Counted from the first letter of the stretch, positions 23,891 to 35,145 are shown. The stretch: 64,000 nt of DNA from Loripinus fragilis (GCA_964019695.1 OZ026530.1:32966690-33030689); one strand, 5' to 3'. Notes: generated from the sequence alone by a model not told the origin. Numbers and translations are program-made.

Positions 23891-24751
23891 TAATTTCACA
23901 GCTTTGGTACAGTAGACGATCGTCATACAAATACCACGATTATACCACGAATATACATGTCGCGAGGATATATATCATATATGCATGTGAGGATCAAGAA
24001 AACTCCCTGGGGGCATAGATGACCTTCTCAATGGGGAGTCTGTACCTTTATGTCTAAGGAAAAGTATAGCCACTTCTAAGGGATTAGAGGTGTCTGGATG
24101 CCCTCTGCCTCCCATTTGAATCCGCCCATGAAATATCACACAATTCTAGCTAACCCTGCTGGTGTAGGTTAGGCTTTCAAAAGGATAATTTGTTGACATG
24201 ACTTAACAGCCATGATTTCAAATACGATCATTTAAGATTAGTTTCTTTTTCTTGTTTGACTCCTAATTAAACACGCAATCAACAAACATTTTAATCCAAT
24301 GTTTGTTATTCAAAAATATCACAACTTGAAATGTTATGCATAAATGGCACGTTATCATTGAATATTAATTTTAAACATTGGACTTTACATTTTGAGCTCA
24401 TACCACTATTCAGAGCCAATATAATATGAGAAAGCATATCCCAGTCTAAAATACTGTAAATCCAGGTACATTTTGAAAGAATTATTATTTCCACGTTAAA
24501 AGATATATTTCCCACGTTAAAAAATCACGACAATGACATGTTTAACCTATGTCAGGATACGCCATAACCTAAGTCAGTATAGGCCATAGTTATTTCGCCA
24601 TTTTGCGAGGTTTTTATTTTCAAGAAAGTTCGCATATGCAAAGTTTCGCGAAAATTAAACCCTCATGATAATTTACACATTCGCAGGATAAGAGATGCAA
24701 GCGCACACATTCATAACCAACATTCAATATTACGGTTATAATTAGGGTAAA

Positions 24752-24968
24752 CTTACCCCAAGGAGTGCAGTGGCTCAGTGGTAAAGTACTTGACTCAAGA
24801 CCGAGGGGCCACGGGTTCGAGCCTCACCGGCGTCACTGCGTCGAGGTCCTTGAGCAAGACACATTTATTCGAGCTAAGTACTGGTTCAACCCAGGAAGAC
24901 CCGTCCCTGTTTAACTGAAAGATTGTTGATAGGACGTAAAGAATCAAAACAAACAAAAGCTTACCCCA
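24752..24968 (+). mobile_element. tRNA-derived SINE (copy 2) with 9-bp TSD that contains the exon 12 donor
   Basis: The SINE body is 24761-24959: A-box TGGCTCAGTGGT, B-box GGTTCGAGCC (24814-24823), body GTCCTTGAGCAAGACACATT and an AAACAAACAAAAG tail. CTTACCCCA stands immediately before it (24752-24760) and immediately after it (24960-24968), a target-site duplication. On the minus strand that sequence is TGGGGTAAG, the exon 12 end and 5' splice site. It is opposite in orientation to the gene. Confidence 0.93.
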
Positions 24969-25162
24969 TGATCGATCAGTGATGTTACATATGCTATACA
25001 ACATGAGAATCAGGTAGCCAGAAGGCAGGCAGAGAAGATACCAGATTCCATGGATGAGATATAGTCCTTCCTTTAGATGTAATATTCCAGTCATAAGGAA
25101 GAGACCTGCCATAACGCCAAGATAGATGGTTGTCGTGGAGACACGTATATCTGCTGATATCA
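24965..25162 (-). CDS. Chitin synthase exon 12: helices and CIPSGY-like segment
   Basis: The exon is 198 bp, phase 1 on both sides. The acceptor is CTTGCAG and the donor is TGGG|GTAAGC. It encodes ISADIRVSTTTIYLGVMAG, then HGIWYLLCLPSGYLILMLYS and NITDRSWG. HGxxYxLCxPSGYLLLxxYS is strongly conserved in animal chitin synthases. A SINE is inserted directly after the donor and its target-site duplication copies the donor, so a second, identical donor lies 208 bp downstream. Confidence 0.96.
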
Positions 25163-25249
25163 CTGCAAGAAAAATAATTAGATATCCTTTTTAGACCAAT
25201 GGAATTTGTCACAAAGTCCCTCATAGTTAATTCAATATGGTTTGGCAAA

Positions 25250-25807
25250 TATACTTGTCAAAAGTTCTAACTGACCAAGTGTGTTTTTACCAATTTCCTG
25301 AAAAGATGTAAGCAATAGATCAATTTCATTTGCATTACCGAAAAGACCAGCTATTGGTTAACGATACCAGAAAAAGGCTAAGCAAATTTCATTAAATTAT
25401 GTACCCTCAATTTCCAAAATTCACAAGACTTTGTATTGGATGGTGGGGTAATATTTGACACTTTGGCCAATAGCAATGAGTCTCATGCAGATGGAGTCTT
25501 CATTTCAGCACTTGAGTGTTCATTATTTTTTAGCTTTTGAAATGAAACGGTTTGGGTGTGAAAGGGGTTTCTTTCGAAAAGTCGTTACTCACAATTTGTG
25601 CCAAAATGCGAATTTTAAAAATGGAAGTACCACTTTTCAAATTGACATCTTGCAATTACTGTTGAATATTTTGTCAATATCATTACTGTCTAAGAAACAT
25701 GACATGTCTGGCTATTTCAAGATGCAATAAGACTAGTCATGTCAGTTTACATTTTGAAGAAAATTAATAAAATGCAGGTGGCCAGTTAGAACTTTGGATA
25801 AGTATAT
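25250..25807. mobile_element. Inverted-repeat element
   Basis: TACTTGTCAAAAGTTCTAAC at the left pairs with GTTAGAACTTTGGATAAGTA at the right. The element is about 555 bp, has no gene inside and lies about 90 bp upstream of exon 12. Confidence 0.7.
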
Positions 25808-26196
25808 ATTATGATGGCTTACATGTTATTATTTCTAAAATATATTGTATTTTATCTCTAGAGATCAATCTTGTTTTTGCATAGTTACAATGATTGATTG
25901 TTTATGGATGCTGTACGCCCAATTCAACATTTTTTAGTCAAGTTGGGGAGCTTTCTGCATTCTTGTGTTGAACCAGTGCTAAGTAGAGGATCAATTAGAT
26001 ACTGATAAACTTTTCAATCCATTGCATATTTTTAGACTTTTCGACCATTTAAGGTACCAGACCAGAAGGGGTCAATGACAGGGTGTAAGTCAATAAGTCA
26101 AGATTCTTTTGTCACTACCACAACAATCAGCATTATTTGAAGATGTATAGGACATAGCATGACAATATGGTACTTATCAATGTTTTTAAAGCATTC

Positions 26197-26369
26197 TGTT
26201 ATGTACTCGATACACAACTTAACAAAGTGGGTTCTAGCTCTGAACTAATTTATTTCTACAAACAGCAGAATATTATATGAGGCAATTATGATAAGCAGGC
26301 TGTGCTTTTAATTTAGGCTATCAAGAGTTTCGTACAGCCTTTACTGTAATAAGCTGTCAGTACACAACA
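26197..26369 (-). repeat. LTR (3' LTR of the element)
   Basis: 173 bp. It differs from the other LTR at about nine positions (roughly 5 percent) by eye, with no indel. It is preceded on the minus strand by the polypurine tract. Confidence 0.95.
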
Positions 26370-27105
26370 TTTCCCCTCCTCTAGATTGGAAGTCCTCACT
26401 GTTATTGACTTTGCTAGTCCATAATGTTATTGACTTTGCTTGTAGTATACGTCTCTGAGTGTCACGTATGTTATTTAATCCAAGTCATAATGTCTACTTG
26501 TGTTAGAAGCATGTTATTAAATCAAAGTGTCTTTGGAATAGTATTTCCATTGTGGAACAGAAGATTACATTGCATATACGTAAAAGCATGTACGATAAGC
26601 AATACATTCACTTTCTTTAGCCTTGACACAATGAGACAAGCAATTATCACTTGAAAACTATTTCACTCAAGCTTAACATAATATTCATTTATGAATTTCT
26701 GATAAAAAGCCATAAATGAAAACAATACATTCCCCAAGTTGATAAGCCCCATTCATGAAAGTCACTTGCCTGAAAGAAACCAGACTTCACACAAATGCAT
26801 CCGAGATAAGAAGGTGATCATTACTTCTTAACTCATCATATCATTACAGTGAGGGATTATTATGCCCTTGTTCACTGCAATGAGCATTAAGCACAATATC
26901 TACACGTCTATTCACTAATAATCCAAGACTAATAAGTAAGCCTGTCCGGAGGCTTCCTGTTGCGTTGTGTGTATCGCCTAACAGGTTGTGTTTCCGCCGG
27001 TTGCTGGTTGCTATAATCCGAGGATTCACATGAAATATTTGGAGCACTTATATCCAAATTAACGTCTGATGTGTTCTCCGATGGTCGTGTAGGTTCAACC
27101 ACTGT

Positions 27106-28032
27106 TCAAACCATCTGATCTGCATGTTGACGCCATATTCCCTGATCTCCAGTGGTAACCTTGTATGAAAGCAGTCCAGATTTCTCAGTAATTTTTAGCG
27201 TCTGTCCATTTATTCGTATTTTCTCTGTAGTCTTACACCATAACCTTTTCCCCTTCAGAAAACTGAGAGCGTTTCGGTTCTGTGAATGATTCAAACTGCT
27301 TTTTCTCAACATTGTCCCTGGTATTTGGTTTGATTAAATCTAAGCTAGAGCGCAACTGTCTACCATGTAAAAGTTTTGCAGGACTTTCATTTGTGGTCGC
27401 GTGCACTGCATTGCGATATTGCAGTAAGAAACATGTAATTTTCTGATTCAATGAACCACCATCAGTCAATGCTGATTTCATAGCTTGCTTGAATGTTTGT
27501 ACGAAACGTTCAACTAGTCCTTGAGTAGCAGGGTGCCAAGGTGCTGACGTTTTGTGAGTAATTCCATTGTTTTTCTTAAAGTTCTGGAATTCTGCACTTG
27601 TAAATGTCCTACCATTATCTTAAATGATCTGCTTTACTACTCCAAACTGTGCAAATATTAGTCGTAAAACATCAATTGTTTTGAAGCAGTTATGGTATTC
27701 ATTACATGTACTTCTGGCCATTTCGAATGTGCGTCTACTGCGATGAGAAACATATGTCCCAAGAATGGGCCAGTGAAATCAATGTGTATCCGTTCCCAGG
27801 GTGCAGAGGGCCATTCCCAAGGATGTAGTGAAGCTTTTGGTGGCGCCTTTTGATGAATCTGGCATCCTGAACATTTTCTAGCTAACTGTTCAATGTCACT
27901 ATCTAGTTTTGGCCACCAGAAGAAATTTCTGCTAAGTTCTTTCATTTTCACGATACCTATGTGTCCAACATGTAGTTCATCAAGCATTTTATTCCCTAAC
28001 TTGACAGAATTTATGGCGTGTATTCCCCACAT
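27106..28032 (-). pseudogene. Integrase
   Basis: The HHCC zinc module (ELHVGHIGIVKMKELSRNFF ... CSGCQIHQK), the first catalytic Asp (HIDFTGPFLG), the second in a DNGRTF block and the VERFVQTFKQAMKSA segment are visible. A TAA interrupts just before the DNGRTF block near 27620, and more breaks follow after 27233. The C-terminal part has the LHGRQLRSSLDL region typical of the Mag lineage. Confidence 0.88.
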
Positions 28033-28081
28033 AAGGCATCCATTTGAACTGAGAGTTCATGTCTACGCATGTAGAATGGTT

Positions 28082-28520
28082 TCAGTATCTCATCTTGAGG
28101 TTTGTAAAGTCAAGGACTTTTGACAGGGTAGGGTCGCGACGCGTTTCACGTTTAACGTCATTGGCACATACAAGCAGGCTGTCTAATTGTGACAAGTTAT
28201 ATATCTCCGCTGAGTCACTATCTGGTAGTTCCTCGCCAAGTGAATACGGAAGTCGCAAAAGTCCATCACAATTGGCATGCAATTTAGAGCTTTTATACTC
28301 AGTATCGTAATCGTTTCCCTGTAGGAATAATGCGTAACGTTGCATACGTGGTGTTGCTGTTGCAGAAATCCCTTTCTTTGGACCGAAGATAGATATAAGT
28401 GGCTGATGATCCGTCAAAAGTGTGAATTTCCGCCCAAAAAGATAGCAGAAGAATTGCATTACTCCCCACACGATAGCTAATGCCTCTTTCTGAATAGTTT
28501 TTCTCTGCAGAGTTTAGCCT
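28082..28520 (-). pseudogene. RNase H and connection
   Basis: The RNase H region of gypsy elements is recognisable from LTDHQPLISIFGPKKG and MQRYALFLQGNDYDTEYK. The frame linking it to the RT, including the conserved ASRTL-like block, is broken near 28515-28520. The DSSSYGLGA segment just before the break is the start of this domain. Confidence 0.88.
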
Positions 28521-29632
28521 TCATGAAGCAAATGCAATTGGTCTTTCTTCACCATTTCCCATGACGTGGGAAATCAGGGCTCCCAATCCATATGATGAAG
28601 AATCACAAGCTAGCTTAACTGGTAAATCTGAATCGTAATGTGTCAAAACAATGTCAGATGTTATCATTTCTTTTACATTCTGAAATGCTTTCTGAGCCGA
28701 TTCTGTCCAGATAAACTTTACATTTTGCTTTAAGAGTTTATACAGGTGATGTAACACACTTGCCAAATTCGGTAGAAAGTGAGAATAGTAGTTAACTAGT
28801 CCCAAAAAAGCACGTAATTGTGTCTCATTTTCAGTCTTTGACGCGTTGATCACCGCTTCAATCTTATCTTGCGTTTTATGCAATCCATTTGCGTCTATTT
28901 TGTGTCTGCAGTATGTCATTTCTTCCTGGAAAAATTTAATTTTACTTCATTTATGCGCAAGTTATAGTCCATAAGTCTCTGAAGTACTGCTTCGAGAGTT
29001 TTCAAATGTTCATCGTCCGTTTTTTCAGTGATAATGATGTCATCCAGAATACAACTGGTGTTGGGTATTCCTTTCAATACCTGATCCATTGTACGTTGCC
29101 AAATACTAGGCGAGGCTGAAATTCTGAATACAAGCTGGTTGTAAGAATAAAGGCCTTTATTGATGGTGAGATAACTCTTGGAATTATCATTCATTTCTAG
29201 CTGATTATAAGCTTTGCGCAAATCTACTTTCGTGAATCGCTGTCCGCCTGCTAGGGATGCGAATATGTCTTGAATTCTTGGCAATGGATATTGATCCACT
29301 TGAAGTTGAGGGTTTACAGTTGTCTTGTAGTCACCGCATATTCTGACTTGGTTATCTCCCTTTGGAACAGCTACAATCGGGGTAGCCCACTTGCTGTGAT
29401 CTACTTTCTGTATAATCCCTTCATTTTCAAGACGTTCTAATTCCTTTTCAACCTTTTCCTTTAAAGCATAAGGTACTGGCCTTGCTTTGCAGAATTTGGG
29501 TTATGCATTTTCTTTCAAAGTTAAGGTAGCTTGCACATCTTTAACCTTTCCTGATTGTTCTGTGAAAACTGACTTGTACTTTATCAAAATATCCTGAAGG
29601 TTTTCATCTGTAGTTTTGCCCATTTGCAAAAA
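28521..29632 (-). pseudogene. Reverse transcriptase
   Basis: Recognisable segments are PIVAVPKGDNQVRICGDY, VDLRKAYNQLEM, and the active-site block where LDDIII is kept but the usual Tyr before it is Ile. AFLGLVNYYSHFLPNLA marks the thumb/connection. An in-frame TAA lies near 29500 and a frameshift near 28917. Confidence 0.9.
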
Positions 29633-30216
29633 CTAAATGGAGTTCCAGTCAAGTTTAATGTACTTTAACCATGCTCTGCCAAATAAAGAAGGGCTTTCAT
29701 TTTTCACAACAAATAAATCCAGATTATGTTTTTGACCTTCATAGTTCACATTTACATTAATTATTCCTGCTGGATTAATTGTTTGCCCTGAATATGTCCT
29801 AAGTATGGTATTTGTCACTGATAGCGGTTTGTGATGAAACAGTTCCTTGTAAATCCTAATTGGGATAACAGAGATAGCAGAGCCAGTATCTAGTTCCATT
29901 TTCAAGTACTTCCCTTCTATCTTGGGTGTAACACTAATAATGTCAGATCTCTTTACCGTATTTATGATAACAGTTAATATTTCTTCCTTGTCAACAGTTT
30001 TCACAGGTTTGAATTTCTTTTTCTTGGAATGATTTTTCTGCTGAGCTTTCTTGCTCAAACAAGCTCTCTCGATGTGTCCTTTCTTGGAGCAAAAACGACA
30101 TGTGCTTTCCTTGAAACGGCACCCATCAGGCGTGTGATTGAACCGGTCACAGGGAAAACATGCCTTATTTCTCTCCTTTGGCTTAGTGTTTGAAGTAGGC
30201 TTTTTGCTAAGCTGGT
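29633..30216 (-). pseudogene. gag nucleocapsid (two CCHC knuckles) and aspartic protease
   Basis: It has two zinc knuckles of the form C-x2-C-x4-H-x4-C (CFPCDRFNHTPDGC and CRFCSKKGHIERAC), then a Lys-rich stretch and a retropepsin with the catalytic ELDTGSAISVIP and a flap-side FGRAWL segment. Nucleocapsid and protease are in one frame here, as expected for a gag-pol junction in this lineage. The frame ends in a stop at 29631. Confidence 0.88.
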
Positions 30217-30309
30217 GTACAGAATCTGGTATGTGCTATTGCTGCAGCTCCACAATGTCCTTGGCCGCTGTTTCCATGGCTGTTGCAATGTCTATTGCTT
30301 TTTGCAATG

Positions 30310-30765
30310 TCAAGTCTGACTCTGAGAGAAGCTTTTTCTGAATGTTTCCATGTTTAATTCCGCAACTAATCCGTCCCACAGAGCGTCATTTAAGTTAGTT
30401 TTGAAATCACAGTGTTCCCAAAGCTTTCTCAATTCGGCCACATACACGAGAATCGATTCACCGTCTTTCTGGTCACGTTTGTGGAGGCGAAAACGTTCTG
30501 CAATCACTAGAGGCTTAGGTGAAATGTGATTATCCAACAGTTTCACTATGGCATCGAATCCTTTGGTCGCTGGATCATATGGCGATGTCACATTCCATAG
30601 GAGACTGTATGTTTTTTCTCCCATCAAAGCTAGCAAAGCTGGAACTTTCCTGTCATCAGATATTTCGTTTGCCATAAAGTACTGTTTCACGCGTTCCGTA
30701 TATGATTTCCATGTTTCTGTTAATTCACTGAATTCACCAGTATTTCCTATTGCAAAATTAGCCAT
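30310..30765 (-). pseudogene. gag, capsid part
   Basis: An open frame of 151 codons, beginning MANFAIGNTGEF, resembles the N-terminal gag of Mag-lineage elements (WKSYTERVKQYF, a KRDQKDGESI region and an LRKLWEHCDF region). A frameshift near the end of this frame separates it from the nucleocapsid part. Confidence 0.85.
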
Positions 30766-30840
30766 TTGAGTGATGTTAATCCAAGAATTTTAAATCCAAA
30801 ATTTGAGTTCAGGCACAAAAAATCTCGTCGCCAAACAACT

Positions 30841-31013
30841 TGTTATGTACTCGATAAACAACTTAACAAAGTGGGTTCTAGCTCTGAACTATTTTATTTC
30901 TACAAACAGCAGAATATCATACAAGGCAATTATGATAAGCAGGCTGTGCTTTTGTTTTAGGCTATCAAGAGTTTCGTACAGTCTTTACTGTAATAAGCTG
31001 TCAATACACAACA
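30841..31013 (-). repeat. LTR (5' LTR of the element)
   Basis: 173 bp, starting TGTTGTGTATTG on the minus strand. It is flanked outside by the CATTC target duplication. The same length as its partner shows that the insertion is structurally complete. Confidence 0.95.
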
Positions 31014-31179
31014 CATTCTTCCAACAATCGTGTCTATGGACTAATCTAGAGGAATAAAAATAGCCTTCAGCCTACATCTACATCCAAATATATAGTGTGT
31101 GATGGCTCATGCAAAACTTAATGGATACTCAAGCTTGATCCAGCCTTCACTTCTTGCATGACTTATAACTAATTTAGAT

Positions 31180-31425
31180 ATGAGCGTGACATGAAATTTC
31201 CAACAATGTGGTATGTAAGACCAGCAAAGCCTCAGATCAGCCTGCGGGTATGCGCAGTCTGATCAGAGCCTTTGCTAGTCGTTTGAATGTTTTATAACTG
31301 AATAGCTACTGGTTGAACATCCTTTAAAGTTTCTAAGCCTAAAAGGGGGATTCACAGGCTCGTCTGAGTTTACACTTGTCAAAATGACACATTGCTGGAA
31401 ACCACGTGTCATGGCTCAATTTGAA
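31180..31425 (+). mobile_element. Dispersed repeat family M3, copy 2
   Basis: The inverted ends are GACATGAAATTTCCAACAAT and TTGCTGGAAACCACGTGTC. The core is AGATCAGCCTGCGGGTATGC / GCAGTCTGATCAGAGCC. It sits directly downstream of exon 11. Confidence 0.8.
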
Positions 31426-31464
31426 TTGTAAGCAATTATCTGATAGTTTTATTCAGTAACTTAC

Positions 31465-31615
31465 AATTTGGGTTTTCTGTTGTTGTCGTTGTTGTATTTG
31501 CTTCAACTGGCACTGGACTATCCCCGGATGAAAAATCTGAAGCAACCTGTACTGCTACACCAACAACTACTGACGTCATCACCACCGCATACACAAATGT
31601 CAGAAACTTTGCAAA
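31465..31615 (-). CDS. Chitin synthase exon 11: membrane helix and Thr-rich loop
   Basis: The exon is 151 bp if the acceptor is CATAG before 31615; an in-frame alternative, CAAAG before 31606, would drop three codons. The donor is T|GTAAGT after 31465. It encodes FAKFLTFVYAVVMTSVVVGV, VQVASDFSSGDSP and a run of six threonines near the end. The loop would face outside in the usual topology. A hairpin MITE lies just upstream of the acceptor. Confidence 0.87.
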
Positions 31616-31639
31616 CTATGTTCAAAACAAAATATGAAA

Positions 31640-31795
31640 GCTATTTAAATAGAAGATCTTACATGAGTGCTCATGTTTTATTAAATTTATTTAAAGAGTT
31701 GAGGAAAAGAGATAAAAAACGAGGCTTGCCGATCATATTATCTCTTTTTCGCGACGAGTTTAATTAATTCAATAATACAAGAGCACGAATATCAT
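31640..31795. mobile_element. Hairpin MITE family H3, copy 1 (upstream of exon 11)
   Basis: Left arm GATCTTACATGAGTGCTCAT and AGAGATAAAAAACGAGGC; right arm ATCTCTTTTTCGCGACGAG and CAAGAGCACGAATATC. Other copies are at 42447-42595 and 48145-48272. It starts about 30 bp upstream of the exon 11 acceptor. Confidence 0.82.
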
Positions 31796-31799
31796 AAGA

Positions 31800-32560
31800 C
31801 ATAAAACTTATTTTGAAATCGTAATTTTGAAGTGAAAACGTTAGGGTTTTGCCATATGGGTGACGTTAAAAGTGTCATGGCATAACAATTCCGTAAATTG
31901 GTTAACCACTTGTGGTTTATCGATTTTATTGCATGGCGTTATATCACTCCCAGACGCGACGTCACTTGATAAGTTGCATTTATTGATTTAAGATTTTATA
32001 AAGCTGAAAAGCATATAGTATATCAGGTTGCAAAATATTAACACTACATTTAAAATAATGTAAGGATGTTCAGATCTTAAGGATGAAGAACAGTGTCAAG
32101 TTCATTCAGATTTTATTATCTTAAAAATAGATTGATGGATGGCCACGAGTTGACTTTTTGCCAGTAAAATCATATTTAACAGTTTGCACTTTCAGCTTTT
32201 CTATGGTAAAGATTGTGTTTTTGTTTGTTTGTTGTTAGTTTTATATTCCTTTATTATGTTTCTAATTCTTAACCCTTGTTCTGCTGAACACAGACAAAAT
32301 GTATGTGAGCATGATCAGGAAATACCACAATCACACACTGCAGATCGACCCACTGCACCTGTTCTAAAACCCCTATTGAGTCAGATCCACTGTAATGTAG
32401 TTGCTTGTACAGTTGAGTCCTTATACTTGTTATATCTTTTTAAATCTTAATTTGTATGAACTAGGAGATGATACATCGATAAGTAAGGGATCTTTCATGC
32501 GAGTCAAACATCTAGCTGTTTTGATCTACATCAGAAAGAAGGGTGAAGTTGGTATCTTCA
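31800..32560. other. Intron sequence, nothing recognised
   Basis: AT-rich intron between exons 10 and 11. 32285-32345 shares CATGATCAGGAAATAC and AATCACA with 11090-11115, a short dispersed fragment. Confidence 0.4.
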
Positions 32561-32564
32561 AACA

Positions 32565-32830
32565 TATTTAAGCCCTTCAATAATTTTTTTTACTGATCGT
32601 TCCAAGATGGCACTTTTTTGTAGATCATTTTTTGTTTTTGTTATTTGTATTCCTTGCAGCATTGTGATCATCTTTTGGGGAAGGGCTGACCTCTTAGCCC
32701 TCTTGTTTGTGATGTTTGTACGTGTGTTTGTCACTTTCCCATATGATGGTCCGGGTCTTAATTGTACAGATACCTGGTCCTTATTTGCCTCTTTACCTTG
32801 TTTAAAAGTAGTAACAGAATAACGAATAGT
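32565..32830 (+). repeat. Dispersed repeat family R1, copy 1
   Basis: AAGCCCTTCAATAATTTTTT, TCGTTCCAAGATGGCACTT, AGGGCTGACCTCTTAGCCCT and CACTTTCCCATATGATGGTC follow the family order. Open frames in it are incidental. Confidence 0.75.
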
Positions 32831-33430
32831 GTATAAGCTAACACGACAGATCCATCAGAAGCAATCTGAGTTTGTCTTAAGGGTCCAATTAGCTATAGAA
32901 TCATTTACACATATGTTTCATCAAGCTAAATTCAGGATAAGTTAACCCACCTATACTCTCTTTTAGCAAATTTTATACTAAAATACTAAAATACTGATCA
33001 TTCGCAGGGGATTTTCTGTCCTTCTCTAGGGGCCGAATATCGGCCGAATTCCCAATCGATATTAGCCACCTTTTTCCAATACCATGTCTGTTTCCCAAAT
33101 TAAGAAAAGTTAAAAAAAGCACACAAAAAGCTTTTTTACCTATTTTAGAGACTACTTCTTACGAGAAACAATGTTCCATATCAGAATGATACTTAAACAC
33201 GTGTGCTTGAGTGGTATGCTTGACATAAAACAATCTAAAATAACTTGATTTTGAGGATATATTTGCTACCCTTGTTATGTTCTATGTCGTTAACTTCTCC
33301 CATTTTTGATGTTAAAAAGATCAGTTTATCCCAACTTTGACCAGGTGTCTTTTCCCAAAATTGCTTGAAAAAGTCCTTATTTGGATGAACCCCAGCCAAT
33401 GCATATTTCAGAATTGACATAAATACTTAC

Positions 33431-33546
33431 ATTTAGTTGTGCTTTAGGTGAAGCAAAGAGGCAAACCATTACATAAAGCAGACATGTTAAGATCTGTAGT
33501 ACCAAGGAGGTTGTTGATGATATTTCCCAGCCATACACCAGTCCAC
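33431..33546 (-). CDS. Chitin synthase exon 10: membrane helices
   Basis: The exon is 116 bp, phase 1 in and phase 0 out, with acceptor CTTTTAG and donor AAT|GTAAGT. It encodes GGLVYGWEISSTTSLVLQIL and then YVMVCLFASPKAQLN. This corresponds to the helix-loop-helix part of the C-terminal five-helix cluster, ending in the S-P-K loop typical of chitin synthases. Confidence 0.92.
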
Positions 33547-33825
33547 CTAAAAGATAGCAATTGAGCTGGGTCACGTGATAACTGTGCATACTTATCTCAT
33601 AGTTTTAAATTTAAATACAACCACGCAACTAGCAGGTTAGCAAAGGGGTAGCTCATGAACTCGCATTTGGAGATATAGCTGTCATGCAAATATAAACAAT
33701 TTGCAGTAGAGTGACAGGAATTTTAATACTGATTAGTTTGGGATGTTAAAAAGAGGTAAAGACAATGGACATGATGCTTGGAAAAACGTAAATTTCCAAA
33801 TAGTTTTCTTTCTTATTTTCAGTAA

Positions 33826-33893
33826 CATATGTTTTAGGTACACATTAGAATTGCCTCTTTGAGAAAACTCCAATGTGTACCTACAACATATGT
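33826..33893. repeat. Short palindrome
   Basis: The arms ACATATGTTTTAGGTACACA and TGTGTACCTACAACATATGT enclose a 28-bp loop containing TTGCCTCTTTGAGAAAAC. The ends resemble the ACAACATATGTTTTG parts of family H1. Confidence 0.75.
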
Positions 33894-34214
33894 ACTTTCA
33901 ATAAATGAGTTTTTCACCATAAGCTTTTCTAAACAAATTATCAACCACTTTCATTTATTCAAAGAAATGAGCAACTTTTCGTGTAGTTGGTCATGCACCT
34001 GAATGACAATAATAGACTGCCGACTGCTTATCTTGAAATGTTTCATGGGAGTATATTGCTAAATTGCTAGTTGCAAGGTTGTAAGAATGTGTGTCTTGTT
34101 TAGTTCTTTTTCTGCATTAGCCAACACATAAGGTGTTGGTACTATTAAACACGGAGATTCTGACTGCGACATCAAATAAAATGAATTATCAGTAGATCTT
34201 AGAATCATTGAGGA

Positions 34215-34335
34215 ACCCAGTAAATATCTAAAAGCTGGCCTTCATCAGCCCGCCAGCGAAACGCCATTTAAATGGCGTTTCGCTGGCGAGCTGATGATGG
34301 TCCGACACTGTATGCTGACTATTTATTTTGGGATA
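34215..34335. repeat. Near-perfect palindrome around CGCCATTTAAATGGCG
   Basis: AGCGAAACGCCATTTAAATGGCGTTTCGCT is an uninterrupted 30-bp palindrome, part of longer arms (CATCAGCCCGCC / GGCGAGCTGATG). A diverged relative is at 2790-2880. Confidence 0.88.
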
Positions 34336-34520
34336 TCCCTTTACGTCACTGTCATAAACTGTTTGTATGATAGTACTTATGAAATTGGCATGTTGCGGAC
34401 CATACCATGGCAGCACGAGTTTGTTTGTATTGTTGTGATCAGAGTAGCGAGTGTATGCTGATTGACAGCAGGGACTCTACTCATCCTTGCATATAAGTAA
34501 AAAATATGTACAATAAATTT

Positions 34521-35045
34521 GAGGTACGTGCATTAAGGGGCTAAGTTGGCTCCCTCTGGAGCTATAATCGGAAAGTTACTTTTCACCAATTTATTGTGAT
34601 TGGTTTATTAGAAGAATAACTCAAGTGTAAAATTCTGGCATTTTTTAAAATTTAATGGTTGCTATGGTAACAAATTTAAGGCCTTTGGAGACAGGCTATT
34701 TAAAAATTAGATATCGGCACAGCCAAATAACAAAAATCTTTTAATATGTTGTGTGCCGTTATAATTCTCATCATCTGATAAAATATTTTTTGGGTATTTG
34801 CTCATGCTTTATGTTAATTTCTATGTCAAATGTCTCAAATTTGCTCCAAAATAGCCAATTTCCTGTTTTCAGCCTATTTTTGCGGCCATTTTTGTTACCA
34901 TAGCAACGGTAAAAGTCAAATTAAAAAACAGATAATTACACTTGGGTTATTTCTCTGAACAAGTAATGCGAAAAAATAGTAAAAAAAAACAATTTCTATT
35001 TTTTAGCCTCGTAGAGGCGCCAAAATAGCTTCTTAGCGCACATAG
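34521..35045. mobile_element. MITE family M6, copy 1 (X-box-like motifs)
   Basis: It starts GAGGTACGTGCATTAAGGGG and ends with GCCAAAATAGCTTCTTAGCGCAC. It contains GGTTGCTATGGTAACAAA near 34667 and the inverse GTTACCATAGCAAC near 34896, plus TCAAATTTGCTCCAAAATAG. Copy 2 follows 100 bp later. Confidence 0.85.
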
Positions 35046-35145
35046 CTCTTTGTGGTTTAGTGTTACAAAATGTAATTCTTGTGCATATACATAACACTCG
35101 ATAGAAAATCTGAGGGTCTTTTTTATATAACCTAATAGTAGCAAA

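Larger units (their letters stand above)
26197..31013 (-). mobile_element. Complete but decayed Ty3/gypsy LTR retrotransposon (Mag/Steamer-like)
   Basis: The element is 4,817 bp with 173-bp LTRs, TG...CA ends and a 5-bp target duplication CATTC (26192-26196 and 31014-31018). In minus orientation the order is LTR, primer-binding-like TGGCGACGAG about 7 bp after the LTR, gag with two CCHC knuckles, protease, reverse transcriptase, RNase H, integrase, a polypurine tract GAGGAGGGGAAA (26370-26381) and LTR. Size, LTR length and domain order are close to the clam element Steamer (recalled). The frames are broken in several places, so it is not autonomous. It sits in the same orientation as the gene in the exon 11-12 intron. 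Confidence 0.95.

Noticed and set aside
24765..24835. tRNA gene from A-box and B-box
   Set aside because: The boxes belong to a SINE head followed by the SINE body, A-rich tail and target duplication. No cloverleaf could be supported.
31468..31767. 99-codon plus-strand open frame
   Set aside because: It overlaps exon 11 in antisense and then runs into the H3 hairpin MITE.
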